Of a DNA stretch of 64,000 nucleotides, positions 28,266-38,739 are shown one piece after another; position 1 is the stretch's first letter; each line of letters begins with the position of its first letter. Source of the stretch: CAWEFA01 sp963851385. Its GTDB lineage: Bacteria; Bacteroidota; Bacteroidia; Bacteroidales; DTGW01. The notes beneath the pieces were generated by a model. It saw only the letters and a list, made by a program, of their open reading frames with translations. It searched no databases and had not been told where the DNA came from. A program made the translations under genes and the position numbers. The stretch covers positions 248,001-312,000 of the forward strand of contig CAWKPE010000013.1 in the NCBI GenBank assembly GCA_963851385.1, written 5' to 3'.

Positions 28266-30086
28266 TTGATGAAACGTTTTTTTTCTTTGCTTCCTTACAT
28301 AAAGCCTTATTGGACAAATACATTTTTAAATGTTTTTTTCACAATTCTTTCAGTTGTATTTTCAGTTTCAACGATAGTATTAATAGCTCCGTTTCTGGGA
28401 ATATTATTTGGTACTCAGCCATTAGTCGATAAACCCGCTCATTTTTCAATATCAGAAGTTACCCAGTACATATATTACTTCTTTGGTTACTTAATAAAAT
28501 ATTATGGTAGCCATTATGCCCTAATTATTGTTAGCTTTTCAATAGTATTTTTTTCATTACTGAGAAACGCATTTAGTTACTTAGCGCTTCATTTTTTGGC
28601 ACCAATGAGAGCAAATATAGTACGTGATGTTCGCAATAAATTGTTTGATAAAATTCTTTCGTTGCCTCTTTCCTATTTTTCAAATGAAAGAAAAGGAGAT
28701 CTTATGGCGCGTATGACAAATGATGTGCAGGAAATCGAAACCTCAATCATCAGTTCCCTTGAAATGGTTCTCCGTGATCCTTTAACAATTTTATTTTATC
28801 TGTCTTATCTCCTGATAAAAGATGCACAGCTAACCCTTTTCGTACTATTATTACTTCCCGTTGGTGGCTTTGTTATAGGACGTATTGGAAGAACACTCAG
28901 AAAAACTTCATTTAAAAGTCAAACCAGGCTTGGAACTATCCTTGCTTTAATTGAGGAAACTTTGTCAGGGTTAAGAATAATAAAAGCGTTTACTGCTGAA
29001 AAGCCAGTCACCAAAAGATTCAGAGATATTAATGAAGAATACACGAAACTTACTATTAAGATAAACCGCCGGCGATCTCTTGCCAGTCCTGTTAGTGAAT
29101 TCTTAGGTACAATTGTAGTTATTATAGTTATGTTTTATGGAGCTACTCTTATTATGTTACATAGAACTCATATGTTGCCCCAGGAACTATTAGTATATAT
29201 TGCAGTTTTTTACATGATTATAGAACCTGCTAAAAGATTTTCAACTGCTTATTATAATATTCAAAAAGGTCTGGCCTCAGCCGAACGAATTGAGTTTATT
29301 CTTAAGGCTGATAATAGAATTAAAGAAAAAAAGGATGCTTTGCCTGTAAAGGAATTTAAATTGTACATAGAATATTGTAATGTTTCGTTCAAATATGAGC
29401 ATCAGATTGTTCTACAGGATATCAACCTTAAAATTGAAAAGGGTAAAACAGTTGCTTTGGTAGGTCAATCTGGCGCTGGAAAATCAACACTTGTAGATCT
29501 ATTACCAAGATTTTATGATATTGAACATGGTGAAATACTCATTGATGGTGTAAGTATAAAAGATTTTAAAATAAAAGATTTGCGTAAATTAATGGGAATA
29601 GTAAATCAGGAACCCATTCTATTCAATGATACATTTTATAACAATATAGTTTTTGGCCGGGAATATTGTACTCCCGAAGAGGTTGAGTTTGCTGCAAAAG
29701 TGGCACACGCGCATGAATTCATTACTTTAACAAAACACAAGTACGAACATAATATTGGCGATAGGGGCGGAAAACTATCTGGCGGTCAAAAACAACGGAT
29801 TAGCATTGCCAGAGCAGTATTGAATAATCCTCCGATTTTAATACTTGATGAAGCAACTTCTTCATTGGATACTGAATCTGAAAGGTTGGTGCAGGATGCA
29901 TTGAACGAACTTATGAGGAACCGCACTACCATTGTTATAGCCCACAGGCTTTCTACAGTTATACACGCAGACGAAATATGCGTTATTCATGAAGGTCAGA
30001 TCGTGGAACGAGGCCGTCATGAAGAATTATTAGCTTTAAGCGGATATTATAAAAAACTTCACGATTTACAAATGTTTTCATCTTAA
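28266..30086 (+). CDS. MsbA-like ABC exporter (lipid/multidrug)
   Basis: The 606-residue half-transporter has six membrane helices (about residues 1-330, with LLIKDAQLTLFVLLLLPVGG and coupling-helix RRSLASPVSEFLG). The nucleotide-binding domain has Walker A ALVGQSGAGKSTLVDLLPRF near 398, signature KLSGGQKQRISIARAVLNNP near 503, Walker B PILILDEATSSLDTESE and VIAHRLSTVIHADEICVI. The architecture is that of MsbA/lipid flippases or multidrug exporters; substrate choice cannot be read from the sequence. It is monocistronic. Confidence 0.9.
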   Translation: MMKRFFSLLPYIKPYWTNTFLNVFFTILSVVFSVSTIVLIAPFLGILFGTQPLVDKPAHFSISEVTQYIYYFFGYLIKYYGSHYALIIVSFSIVFFSLLRNAFSYLALHFLAPMRANIVRDVRNKLFDKILSLPLSYFSNERKGDLMARMTNDVQEIETSIISSLEMVLRDPLTILFYLSYLLIKDAQLTLFVLLLLPVGGFVIGRIGRTLRKTSFKSQTRLGTILALIEETLSGLRIIKAFTAEKPVTKRFRDINEEYTKLTIKINRRRSLASPVSEFLGTIVVIIVMFYGATLIMLHRTHMLPQELLVYIAVFYMIIEPAKRFSTAYYNIQKGLASAERIEFILKADNRIKEKKDALPVKEFKLYIEYCNVSFKYEHQIVLQDINLKIEKGKTVALVGQSGAGKSTLVDLLPRFYDIEHGEILIDGVSIKDFKIKDLRKLMGIVNQEPILFNDTFYNNIVFGREYCTPEEVEFAAKVAHAHEFITLTKHKYEHNIGDRGGKLSGGQKQRISIARAVLNNPPILILDEATSSLDTESERLVQDALNELMRNRTTIVIAHRLSTVIHADEICVIHEGQIVERGRHEELLALSGYYKKLHDLQMFSS

Positions 30087-30099
30087 ACTGAAAGTTAAG

Positions 30100-30200
30100 T
30101 TTCAATATTTTTGCTATTAGCTTTTAGCTATTAGTTTTTATTATTTTAGAAAACTGCCAAAAGCTAACATCCAATAACCAACAACCAATAGTCAATTGCT
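30100..30200. repeat. Low-complexity inverted repeats, TTAGCTATTAG type
   Basis: TAGCTTTTAGCTATTAG-like units at 30117-30140 are imperfectly inverted with AAAAGCTAACATCCAATAACC and CAACCAATAGTCAATTGCTA at about 30158-30200. It is non-coding and lies between the exporter and the DUF349 gene. Confidence 0.45.
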
Positions 30201-30240
30201 AATTATTAAAAACCAAATATTCTGTTTTTTCAAAAAAAAC

Positions 30241-30272
30241 TTGGTGTTTTAACGTGTAAATGTCTATTTTCG
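30241..30272 (+). promoter_or_regulatory. Promoter of the DUF349 gene
   Basis: TTGG at about 30241 is followed 20-21 bases later by TATTTTCG, a near match to the TAnnTTTG -7 box, at the expected spacing. It lies about 40 bases before the DUF349 gene ATG. Confidence 0.4.
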
Positions 30273-30309
30273 TAGCTTGAAATAAAATTGCGTATTCAAA
30301 TACATATGT

Positions 30310-32352
30310 ATGGAATCTAAAAATTTAAGTAACTCTGTTCAGGATGAACAATTCGGCAAGGACAATGAAATTGCTGAAAATACTGAGAATTCTTCCCAAG
30401 GTAACGGCTTGCCTCAAACTAAAATAGTAGAGGTCAAAAATGTTATCAAGAATAAAAAACAGACCAAAATTTATGAGAAAATAAAGTCAGAAATTGACCA
30501 GGAACAAGAAACCGATGAACATGAAATAAAAGATGAACATGTGCTGCTCCCTGAAGATCTAATGGTTCCAGAAGAACTATTAGACGAAGATGAAGAACAT
30601 TTTGAAGAAAGTCATTTAGCTGAAGCTTCTTTGGACTATTCAAGTTGCAGTAAAGAAGAACTTATCTCAATTGCAGAAAAGTTACTTAAAGAAAAACCAG
30701 TAGAGTCAATAAAATCAGCTATTGATAATATAAAGATTCAATTCTATAAAAAACATAAAATTGATTTTGAAAAGTTACGCAAACAATATGTTGAAAATGG
30801 CGAAAATCTTGAAGATTTTAAACCTGAAAGTGATCACCTAGAAGAAAAATTGAAAGAAATTCTGAAACAATATAAGGATGTAAAAGCTGAGTTTACGCGT
30901 AAATCTGAAGGTGAAAAAATTGAAAATCAGAAAATAAAACAATCAATAATAGAAGAAATTAAAGTGCTTATTAATGGCAAAGAGTCATTAAATGACACTT
31001 TTCATCAATTCCGGGAATTACAAAAAAAATGGCGTTCTATTGGTCCGGTACCTCAATCCGAACTTAACAATCTTTGGGAAAATTATAATCATCACGTTGA
31101 AAAATTCTACGACTACATCAAGATAAATAAAGAACTTCGAGATTTAGATTTTAAAAAGAACCTCGAAGCAAAAATTGAAATATGTGAAAAAGCAGAAGAA
31201 CTTTTACTTGAACCTTCAATACTAAAGGCTTTCAAACTATTACAGGAAAATCATAATAAATGGCGCGAGATAGGACCTGTTCCAAATGAAATGCGAGCCG
31301 ATATCTGGAATCGCTTTAAAGAAATTACCAGCAAGATAAATAAAAGGCACCAGGAATATTTTGAGAATATGAAGGCTGCACAATATAAAAATCTTGAAGC
31401 AAAGACTTTATTGTGCGAAAAAGCTGATGAAATTCTTAGGACTGAGTTTTCAACCATGAAAGAATGGGAAAATAAATCAAAAGATTTGATTGAACTTCAA
31501 AATATTTGGAAAACAATTGGATTTGCTCCTAAAAAAGATAATACCCGGATATATCAGCGTTTCAGATCTGCCTGTGATGAATTCTTTAGCAAAAAAAGAT
31601 CTTTCTATAACAAAATAAAAGAAGAACAAAATAACAATCTTCAGATAAAACTTGATCTCTGCATACAAGCTGAAGCTATGAAAGATAGTACTGAATGGAA
31701 AAAATCAACGGAAGATCTTATAAATATTCAAAAAAAATGGAAAGAAGTTGGACCGGTGCCACGTAAAGTTTCAGAACAGATTTGGAAACGGTTTCGTTCA
31801 GCCTGTGACACTTTCTTTAATAATAAATCTTTATATTTTACTAATATTGATTCAAAATATGAGGATAATCTGAAATTGAAAAATGAATTAATTGTTGAAA
31901 TTGAAAATTACAAATTACTTGAAATCATAGAAGATAATTTTGCTAAACTAAAAGATTTTCAGCGCCGATGGTCAGAAATCGGATTTGTGCCACTCAAACA
32001 AAAAGAAGAAGTTCAAAATCGTTATCGTAAAGCCATAAACAGACTATTTGACAGCTTGAAACTTGATGAAGGGAAACGGCAAATCCTTAAATTCAAGAAT
32101 AAAATAGAACACTTGAACCAGAACAGGAAATCTGAAGTAAAAATGAATCGTGAGAGGGATAAGTTCATTATCCGCCTGAAAAAATTGGAGAATGATATTG
32201 TCTTATGGGAAAATAATATTGGATTTTTTACCAAATCGAAGAATGCAGAAGTAATGATTAAAGAAGTACAATCAAAAATTGATAGCGCTAAAGAAGAAAT
32301 ACAAGTACTTGAAGAAAAAATCAGGTTGATTGATAATTTAGTTATAGATTAA
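30310..32352 (+). CDS. DUF349-repeat coiled protein
   Basis: The 680-residue protein has a strongly acidic, low-complexity N-terminus (EEHFEESHLAEASLDYSSC) followed by about five DUF349 repeats. These are marked by a Trp-x3-G-P-V-P core: KKWRSIGPVPQSELNNLWEN, NKWREIGPVPNEMRADIWNR, NIWKTIGFAPKKDNTRIYQR, KKWKEVGPVPRKVSEQIWKR and RRWSEIGFVPLKQKEEVQNR. A C-terminal coiled coil follows. The family is widespread in Bacteroidota, and some members associate with DNA or RNA; the role here is unknown. It is cytoplasmic, with no signal peptide. pyrG follows in the same direction. Confidence 0.85.
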   Translation: MESKNLSNSVQDEQFGKDNEIAENTENSSQGNGLPQTKIVEVKNVIKNKKQTKIYEKIKSEIDQEQETDEHEIKDEHVLLPEDLMVPEELLDEDEEHFEESHLAEASLDYSSCSKEELISIAEKLLKEKPVESIKSAIDNIKIQFYKKHKIDFEKLRKQYVENGENLEDFKPESDHLEEKLKEILKQYKDVKAEFTRKSEGEKIENQKIKQSIIEEIKVLINGKESLNDTFHQFRELQKKWRSIGPVPQSELNNLWENYNHHVEKFYDYIKINKELRDLDFKKNLEAKIEICEKAEELLLEPSILKAFKLLQENHNKWREIGPVPNEMRADIWNRFKEITSKINKRHQEYFENMKAAQYKNLEAKTLLCEKADEILRTEFSTMKEWENKSKDLIELQNIWKTIGFAPKKDNTRIYQRFRSACDEFFSKKRSFYNKIKEEQNNNLQIKLDLCIQAEAMKDSTEWKKSTEDLINIQKKWKEVGPVPRKVSEQIWKRFRSACDTFFNNKSLYFTNIDSKYEDNLKLKNELIVEIENYKLLEIIEDNFAKLKDFQRRWSEIGFVPLKQKEEVQNRYRKAINRLFDSLKLDEGKRQILKFKNKIEHLNQNRKSEVKMNRERDKFIIRLKKLENDIVLWENNIGFFTKSKNAEVMIKEVQSKIDSAKEEIQVLEEKIRLIDNLVID

Positions 32353-32440
32353 CAGATGTCATTCTGTAGAAAAAATTTTATTAAAAAAAGAATTATTGAA
32401 AAAGTTATAATAGTATTTGGAATTATAGAAGAAAAAATTA

Positions 32441-34087
32441 ATGAATCAGGCAAAGCAAGCATTATCAACCACAGGAACTAAATATATTTTTGTTACAGGA
32501 GGCGTCACTTCTTCACTCGGTAAAGGGATAATATCAGCTTCATTAGCAAAATTACTTCAGGCCAGAGGATACTCCGTTACCATTCAAAAACTTGATCCTT
32601 ACATCAATGTTGATCCAGGTACATTAAATCCTTATGAACATGGGGAATGTTATGTCACAGTAGATGGAGCAGAAACGGATTTAGATCTTGGACATTATGA
32701 GCGTTTTTTAAGTATTCAAACGACCCAAGCCAACAATATTACTACTGGTAAAATTTATCAGACAGTCATTACCAAGGAACGTAAAGGTGATTACCTCGGT
32801 AAAACAGTTCAGGTTATCCCGCATATTACCGATGAAATAAAACGTCGTATAAAATTATTAGGTTCAAAACATAAATTTGATGTAGTCATTACCGAAATAG
32901 GTGGAACAGTCGGCGACATTGAGTCTTTGCCTTACATTGAAGCTGTTCGTCAGATTAAGTGGGAGCTTGGACCAACTAATGTTTTGGTTATTCACTTAAC
33001 TTTAGTCCCTTATCTGTCAGCATCAGGTGAATTAAAAACCAAACCTACTCAGCATAGCGTAAAAGAATTGCTTGAAGAAGGAATCCAGCCAGATATATTG
33101 ATACTCCGCACAGAGCATGAATTAACAATTGATCTTCGTAAAAAAGTGGCTTTGTTTTGTAATGTCGATTTGGAATCAGTTGTCCAATCAATAGATGTAT
33201 CTACCATATATGAGGTACCTATTATGATGCAGAAAGAAAGATTGGATTTAACCGTGCTCAAAAAACTCGCCCTGAAAGAAGGACATGAGCCAGATCTTTT
33301 TCCCTGGAAAGAATTTTTGAAAAAACTTAAAAATCCAAAATCAAAAGTCAAAATTGCGCTAGTTGGTAAATATATTGAATTGCAGGATTCATATAAATCA
33401 ATACTAGAAGCTATTATTCATGCAGGTTCTGTAAATGATTGTAAAGTTGAAGTCATTTGTGTACATTCTGAACGTATAAATAACCAGACGATAGATGATT
33501 TACTAAAAGGAATGCAAGGAATATTAGTAGCGCCGGGATTCGGAGATCGCGGTATTGAAGGCAAAATTTTAGCTGCAAAATACGCCCGAGAAAGAAATAT
33601 TCCTTTTTTTGGTGTTTGTCTGGGTATGCAGTGTGCTGTTATTGAATTTGCTCGAAATGTATTAGGATTTACTGATGCACATTCTACTGAAATGGTTAGA
33701 GCCACAGAACATCCTGTAATTGACTTGATGGAAAGTCAAAAAGGTGTTACTGAAAAAGGCGGTACAATGAGACTAGGTTCATATTTATGTAAAATCAAAA
33801 AAGGTTCTAAGGTTTATAAAGCATACGGCATTGGTGAAGTCATGGAACGCCATCGCCATAGATTTGAATTCAATAATGAATATCTGAAAGCCTTCGAAAA
33901 AGCTGGAATGAATGCAGTTGGTATAAATCCGGACAGTAGCCTGGTTGAAATAATTGAAATACCAGCAAATAAATGGTTTGTAGGTGTTCAGTTTCACCCT
34001 GAGTATCAAAGCACCGTTCTTAGACCTCATCCTTTATTTGTCGATTTTATCAGGGCAGTTTTGGAAAGCTCTAAAAATAAATCTTAA
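32441..34087 (+). CDS. pyrG: CTP synthase
   Basis: PyrG aminates UTP to CTP using glutamine. The 548-residue protein is complete: synthetase domain with KYIFVTGGVTSSLGKGIISA, DPYINVDPGTLNPYEHGECY and EIGGTVGDIESLPYIEAVRQ, then a class I glutamine amidotransferase domain. That domain carries FFGVCLGMQCAVIEFARNVL (nucleophile Cys near residue 393), HRHRFEFNNEY and VGVQFHPEYQS (catalytic His-Glu). It is intact and upstream of yidC by about 300 bases. Confidence 0.97.
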   Translation: MNQAKQALSTTGTKYIFVTGGVTSSLGKGIISASLAKLLQARGYSVTIQKLDPYINVDPGTLNPYEHGECYVTVDGAETDLDLGHYERFLSIQTTQANNITTGKIYQTVITKERKGDYLGKTVQVIPHITDEIKRRIKLLGSKHKFDVVITEIGGTVGDIESLPYIEAVRQIKWELGPTNVLVIHLTLVPYLSASGELKTKPTQHSVKELLEEGIQPDILILRTEHELTIDLRKKVALFCNVDLESVVQSIDVSTIYEVPIMMQKERLDLTVLKKLALKEGHEPDLFPWKEFLKKLKNPKSKVKIALVGKYIELQDSYKSILEAIIHAGSVNDCKVEVICVHSERINNQTIDDLLKGMQGILVAPGFGDRGIEGKILAAKYARERNIPFFGVCLGMQCAVIEFARNVLGFTDAHSTEMVRATEHPVIDLMESQKGVTEKGGTMRLGSYLCKIKKGSKVYKAYGIGEVMERHRHRFEFNNEYLKAFEKAGMNAVGINPDSSLVEIIEIPANKWFVGVQFHPEYQSTVLRPHPLFVDFIRAVLESSKNKS

Positions 34088-34248
34088 ATACTTATTTACC
34101 GAAAATTCACCTTATTAAATTATTTCTTTTCCAAATAATGATTAATAGTACTATTCATGCAATCCTTTGATGAATTTGAAGCAAGATATTAAGGAGGTTT
34201 TTTATATTGCTTACCGAAAAATTATGAGTCTCATTAATAAATATCATA

Positions 34249-34256
34249 TATATTTG
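34249..34256 (+). promoter_or_regulatory. Bacteroidota-type -7 box upstream of yidC
   Basis: TATATTTG matches TAnnTTTG about 125 bases before the yidC ATG, in the 294-base gap that otherwise shows no gene. It would give a leader of about 120 bases. Confidence 0.35.
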
Positions 34257-34381
34257 CACAACTTTTTAAAGAAATAGATTAAATAGTTTAGAATCAGTTA
34301 TCTATAATTTGAGAGGTTAATTAATGCACATGATTTAATAATTTGCAAATACAATAACTGAGTTAATTAATTAAATATACG

Positions 34382-36265
34382 ATGGATAAAAATACTGTGT
34401 ATGGATTATTATTAATAGGGGTAATTGTTGTCGTTTTCTCTATTTGGACATCGCCCGATAAAAAACAGATGGAAGAAGAAATGCGTCAGGCAGATTCATT
34501 TGCCATGGTTAAACAAAAAAAACTGGAAGAAAAAATGACTGAGCAAAATAAAGCTCAATCTGCATTACCTGTTTCTTTAGCTGATTCTCTGAAAATAAAA
34601 TCCAAACATTTAAAAGACTTAAAAGAAAAATACGGAGCTTACGCAAATACTGTTGAAGGCAAAAAAGAATTCTACACAATTGAAAATAACTTGATTAAAA
34701 TAACTTTTCTGAATAAAGGTGGTCGTCCATATTCAGTCGAGCTAAAGAAATACAAAACTTTTGACAAAAAACCTTTGATATTGTTCGATGGGGACTCAAC
34801 CATATTCGGACTTAATTTTTCTTCCCAGGCTACAAGAATTATTTCTACCAATGATTTGTATTTTCAATTGAAAGGAAAGGAAAATCATATTTTTATTTCT
34901 GAAAAAGATACAGCTAAATCCTTAATATTAAGACTAAATCTGGGAATTAACAGATATATTGAGTATATATATAAATTGAACCCCGAGTCATACATGATGA
35001 ATTTTGATATTCACATGGTTAATTTGGATAGTATTATTCCACAAAACAGTTCGACTATTGATTTAAAATGGAAGTTTTTCATGTTATGTCAGGAAAAAAT
35101 TAAATCAACAGAATCAAATTACACCAATATAGATTATAAATTTTATCAGGCCGATATAGAAAAGTTTGATATATCAGCAAAGAAATCCTGTGATAGTATA
35201 AATATAGGCAGGTTAAGCTGGTTAGCTTATAAGCAACAGTTTTTTTCATCAGTATTGATTACCAATCAATACTTTGAAAATGCCACATTAAAAATTTCAA
35301 ATATTCCTGACAGCGCACGTATTCTTAAAATTTTTGATTCCGACATAGGTATTCCCTATGAAAGCAAGATAAATCAAACAATGGGTTTTAGAGTTTATTT
35401 TGGTCCAAATAAATATTCTATTTTAAAAAACTATGGGCAGAATCTGGAAGAACTTGTATCCATGGGAAGTTGGAGAATTATAAAATGGATAAACAGATGG
35501 TTTATAATACCAATTTTCAATTTTCTTAATAACTATACGTCAAATTATGGGTTGATAATTCTGCTACTCACGATTATTATCAAAATTTTACTCTATCCTT
35601 TATCATTTAAGTCATACTTATCAATGGCAAAGATGCGTGTATTAAAGCCACAGATTGATGAAATAAATGAAAGAATACCGAAGGAAAAAGCAGTAGAACG
35701 ACAACAGGCCACAATGGCATTGTACAAAAAAGCAGGTGTAAATCCAATGGGTGGATGTTTTCCAATGCTTTTGCAAATGCCTATTCTCATAGCAATGTTC
35801 CGTTTCTTTCCTACTTCAATTGAGCTTAGGCAGCAAGGCTTTCTCTGGGCACATGATTTATCCAGTTATGATGCTGTTATCACTTGGAGCAACAGTATTC
35901 CCATCTTTGGCGACCACATAAGCTTGTTTAATTTATTGATGACTATTACTACAATTATTACAATTCGAATGAGCAACCAGGCAGGTGCCTCTGCACAGCA
36001 AATGCCTGGAATGCAGTATATGTCTTACCTAATGCCGTTAATGTTCTTCTTTGTCCTGAATAACTTCTCATCAGGTCTTACTTATTATTATTTTCTCGTT
36101 AATCTGATTACCATTGCCCAAAATGAAATTTTTAAAAGATCCATTGACGAAGCAAAAATTCTTCATCAACTTAACGAAAACAAGAAAAAGCCGGTTAAAA
36201 AATCGAAATTCCAGGAAAAGCTTGAAGAAGCTGCAAAACGAAGAGGATATAATACTAAAAGATAA
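34382..36265 (+). CDS. yidC: Membrane protein insertase YidC
   Basis: YidC inserts and folds inner-membrane proteins with or without SecYEG. The 627-residue protein has an N-terminal membrane anchor (YGLLLIGVIVVVFSIWTSPD) and a large periplasmic domain (about 80-360). The five-helix core carries KILLYPLSFKSYLSMAKMRV, LQPQ-like LKPQIDEINERIP, KAGVNPMGGCFPMLLQMPIL and QYMSYLMPLMFFFVLNNFSS. A basic cytoplasmic tail ends it. Length and layout are typical of Gram-negative Bacteroidota YidC. Confidence 0.95.
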   Translation: MDKNTVYGLLLIGVIVVVFSIWTSPDKKQMEEEMRQADSFAMVKQKKLEEKMTEQNKAQSALPVSLADSLKIKSKHLKDLKEKYGAYANTVEGKKEFYTIENNLIKITFLNKGGRPYSVELKKYKTFDKKPLILFDGDSTIFGLNFSSQATRIISTNDLYFQLKGKENHIFISEKDTAKSLILRLNLGINRYIEYIYKLNPESYMMNFDIHMVNLDSIIPQNSSTIDLKWKFFMLCQEKIKSTESNYTNIDYKFYQADIEKFDISAKKSCDSINIGRLSWLAYKQQFFSSVLITNQYFENATLKISNIPDSARILKIFDSDIGIPYESKINQTMGFRVYFGPNKYSILKNYGQNLEELVSMGSWRIIKWINRWFIIPIFNFLNNYTSNYGLIILLLTIIIKILLYPLSFKSYLSMAKMRVLKPQIDEINERIPKEKAVERQQATMALYKKAGVNPMGGCFPMLLQMPILIAMFRFFPTSIELRQQGFLWAHDLSSYDAVITWSNSIPIFGDHISLFNLLMTITTIITIRMSNQAGASAQQMPGMQYMSYLMPLMFFFVLNNFSSGLTYYYFLVNLITIAQNEIFKRSIDEAKILHQLNENKKKPVKKSKFQEKLEEAAKRRGYNTKR

Positions 36266-36271
36266 TCTGAA

Positions 36272-36298
36272 AAGCCGGTTTTAAACCGGCTTTTTTAT
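36272..36298 (+). terminator. Intrinsic terminator after yidC
   Basis: AAGCCGGTTT (36272-36281) pairs with AAACCGGCTT (36283-36292), followed by TTTTTATT. The stem begins 6 bases after the yidC stop. Confidence 0.85.
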
Positions 36299-36344
36299 TA
36301 ATTTTATGTAACTTATTATCTTTTTTAATTTCAAAATTTATTGA

Positions 36345-38375
36345 ATGAGCAGAAAATTACATTTCTCGTTTTTTCTGATTTGTTTCTTTTTAAAAGTTCA
36401 TGGAATATCTCAAAGTGATAGCTTAAAAGCTTTATTATTAAAAGTAAATGATACTTCTAAAATAGAAATTATAATCAAATTAGTAAATCTGAATACCGAT
36501 AAAGATTTAGACGTAAATCTGCGCTATTTAAACCAGGGACAAAAAATCGCTGACGACAATAATCTTATTATTGACAAGGCAAGGTGTATACAACTAAAAG
36601 GACTACAATACAAAAAAAAAGGAGATTTTACGTTTGCTATTGAATTGTTCAATGAAGCCGCTCAAATATATGAAAATGCAAAGAATTTCAAATTACTTGC
36701 AGGAGCATATAATAATTTAGGTGCTACATATGTAGATAAAGGTGATTATCAGAAAGCTATTGAATTTTTAATTAAAGCTTTACGATATTGTGATAAGGTA
36801 AATGATGATGCTTTAAAAGCAAAGACTCTGTTAAATATTGGTTTGGTATTTTATTATCAGAATAACTACAGAAAAGCATTAGAATATTATTACCAGTCTC
36901 TTGAATTAAGGAAAAAAAATAATGATTTAAAGGGACTATCATTAATATATAATAACATTGGCACAGCCAGTTACTTTTTAAAAGAAAACAAACTTGCAGT
37001 TGAAAGTTTTAAAAAATCTCTGATAATCTCACAGAAAATAGGTGATATAAGGGGAATGTCTTTGCCCTTGTTCAATATAGCTGAAATATATTATAATGAT
37101 AATTCCTTAGATTCAGCACTTTATTATTATTACAAATCATATACTATTGATACAAGTTTGAAAGATAAAGCAGGCACAGCAAAATCATTACAAATGTTGG
37201 CAGAAGTTCACTTTCTACTTAAGAATATAAGTTTGGCTTTAAAATACGATAATGATGCTTTAAAACTTTCAACAGAAGTCGGATCGAAAGATGATATAAA
37301 AGATTGTTATAGAGTTTTAAGTAGTATTTATGCGGAAAAAAAAGATTATAAGAAAGCACTTGAATATTCAAATTTGTGCAGCTCATTTAAAGACACCTTA
37401 TATAGTAAACAAAGTTCTGAAATGATTGCAGAGCTTCAAACAAAATATGAAACAGAAAAAAAAGATCTGCAGTTAAGCAAACAAAAGGAAAAAATTAAAC
37501 ATCAGGGCATAATTTCCCGGATATTAATTTCTGGAATTATTATAGCAATTTTGTTTACAATACTGGTACTTTGGCAATATTTCCAAAAGAAAAAGGCATT
37601 TAAAATTCTTGCGTTTCAAAAGAAAAATATTACAGATAGTATAAATTATGCCAGTCGAATTCAAACAGCTTTACTGCCTCCTGAAGAATTATTAAACAAG
37701 CTCCTGCCTGAACATTTTATTTTATATCTGCCAAGGGACATAGTTAGTGGCGATTTCTATTGGATTACAATATCAGAAGGAAAAACTATTATAGCCGTAG
37801 CTGATTGTACCGGACATGGTGTACCTGGTGCATTTATGAGTATGCTTGGTTTTGCCTATCTAAATGAAATAGTAAATAAATCGGTTAATTTAAAAGCAAA
37901 TGAAATATTAAATGAATTGCGTGAAAAAGTAAAATCTTCCTTGCATCAAAATGATAGTTCTTATAACAAAGACGGTATGGATATAGCTCTGGTCATTATT
38001 GATCATGCAAATATGCAACTGCAATTCTCCGGAGCCAATAACCCGCTTGTTATTTGCAGAGATTCAAAAATTATCAATATACCGCCTGATAAAATGCCAA
38101 TTGGCATACATTCAGTTGAAAATGAATCATTTACTTTAAAAGAAATAGAACTTGAACGAAATGATATTGTATATTTATTTTCCGATGGTTATATGGATCA
38201 ATTTGGAGGAGATAACTTGAAACGATTGGGAAAGTTAAAATTTGAAAGAATTTTGACATATTCAAGTAAATTACAGATTAAAGCTCAGCGTTATTTTCTT
38301 GAGGAAAAAATTCTGGAATGGATGATTGATACGGAACAAATTGATGATATTCTTGTAATGGGAGTGAAAATATAA
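36345..38375 (+). CDS. TPR-containing PP2C/SpoIIE-type phosphatase
   Basis: The 676-residue protein has a signal peptide (HFSFFLICFFLKVHGISQ) and about seven tetratricopeptide repeats at roughly 75-370 (AGAYNNLGATYVDKGDYQKA and similar). One membrane helix near 392-410 (ISRILISGIIIAILFTILVL) and a coiled linker follow. The C-terminal SpoIIE/PP2C phosphatase domain has SGDFYWITISEGKTIIAVAD and DCTGHGVPGAFMSMLGFAYL (metal-binding Asp residues), IALVIIDHANMQLQFSGANN and FSDGYMDQFGG. Proteins of this design sense through periplasmic TPRs and dephosphorylate anti-sigma-factor antagonists or similar partners. The target is not encoded nearby. Confidence 0.88.
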   Translation: MSRKLHFSFFLICFFLKVHGISQSDSLKALLLKVNDTSKIEIIIKLVNLNTDKDLDVNLRYLNQGQKIADDNNLIIDKARCIQLKGLQYKKKGDFTFAIELFNEAAQIYENAKNFKLLAGAYNNLGATYVDKGDYQKAIEFLIKALRYCDKVNDDALKAKTLLNIGLVFYYQNNYRKALEYYYQSLELRKKNNDLKGLSLIYNNIGTASYFLKENKLAVESFKKSLIISQKIGDIRGMSLPLFNIAEIYYNDNSLDSALYYYYKSYTIDTSLKDKAGTAKSLQMLAEVHFLLKNISLALKYDNDALKLSTEVGSKDDIKDCYRVLSSIYAEKKDYKKALEYSNLCSSFKDTLYSKQSSEMIAELQTKYETEKKDLQLSKQKEKIKHQGIISRILISGIIIAILFTILVLWQYFQKKKAFKILAFQKKNITDSINYASRIQTALLPPEELLNKLLPEHFILYLPRDIVSGDFYWITISEGKTIIAVADCTGHGVPGAFMSMLGFAYLNEIVNKSVNLKANEILNELREKVKSSLHQNDSSYNKDGMDIALVIIDHANMQLQFSGANNPLVICRDSKIINIPPDKMPIGIHSVENESFTLKEIELERNDIVYLFSDGYMDQFGGDNLKRLGKLKFERILTYSSKLQIKAQRYFLEEKILEWMIDTEQIDDILVMGVKI

Positions 38376-38427
38376 TAAGTGAGAAAATGAATAGTAAGTA
38401 GTCATATGAAAAAGGTCAAATAACAGT

Positions 38428-38447
38428 AAAGGCGCCTCAGCGCCTTT
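38428..38447. terminator. Bidirectional terminator
   Basis: AAAGGCGC (38428-38435) and GCGCCTTT (38440-38447) form a perfect 8-bp stem with a CTCA loop, between the convergent phosphatase and DUF2795 genes. Confidence 0.75.
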
Positions 38448-38454
38448 CTAATTT

Positions 38455-38676
38455 TTAATATTCATCTTCGTTAAAGAAGAAGTCATCTTTACTGGGATAA
38501 TCCGGCCATATATCTTCTATACTTTCATAGATTTCTCCCTCGTCTTCTATCTCTTGAAGATTTTCAATAACTTCAAGAGGAGCACCAGATCGAATAGCAT
38601 AATCAATAAGCTCTTCTTTAGTCGCTGGCCAAGGGGCATCCTCAAGTTTAGAAGCTAATTCTAACGTCCAATACAT
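38455..38676 (-). CDS. DUF2795 small protein
   Basis: The 73-residue acidic protein matches the DUF2795 pattern: YWTLELASKLEDAPWPATKE, IDYAIRSGAPLEVIENLQEI, and the tail EDIWPDYPSKDDFFFNEDEY. It is highly conserved in Bacteroidota and of unknown role. It is intact, leftward, and 64 bases from the adenosyltransferase gene that precedes it in the same direction. Confidence 0.9.
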   Translation of the reverse strand: MYWTLELASKLEDAPWPATKEELIDYAIRSGAPLEVIENLQEIEDEGEIYESIEDIWPDYPSKDDFFFNEDEY

Positions 38677-38739
38677 AACCGCTTATTTATATTTCTGCCC
38701 TGTTAAAAAGTTACGCAAAATTAAAAAAAATAACAACAT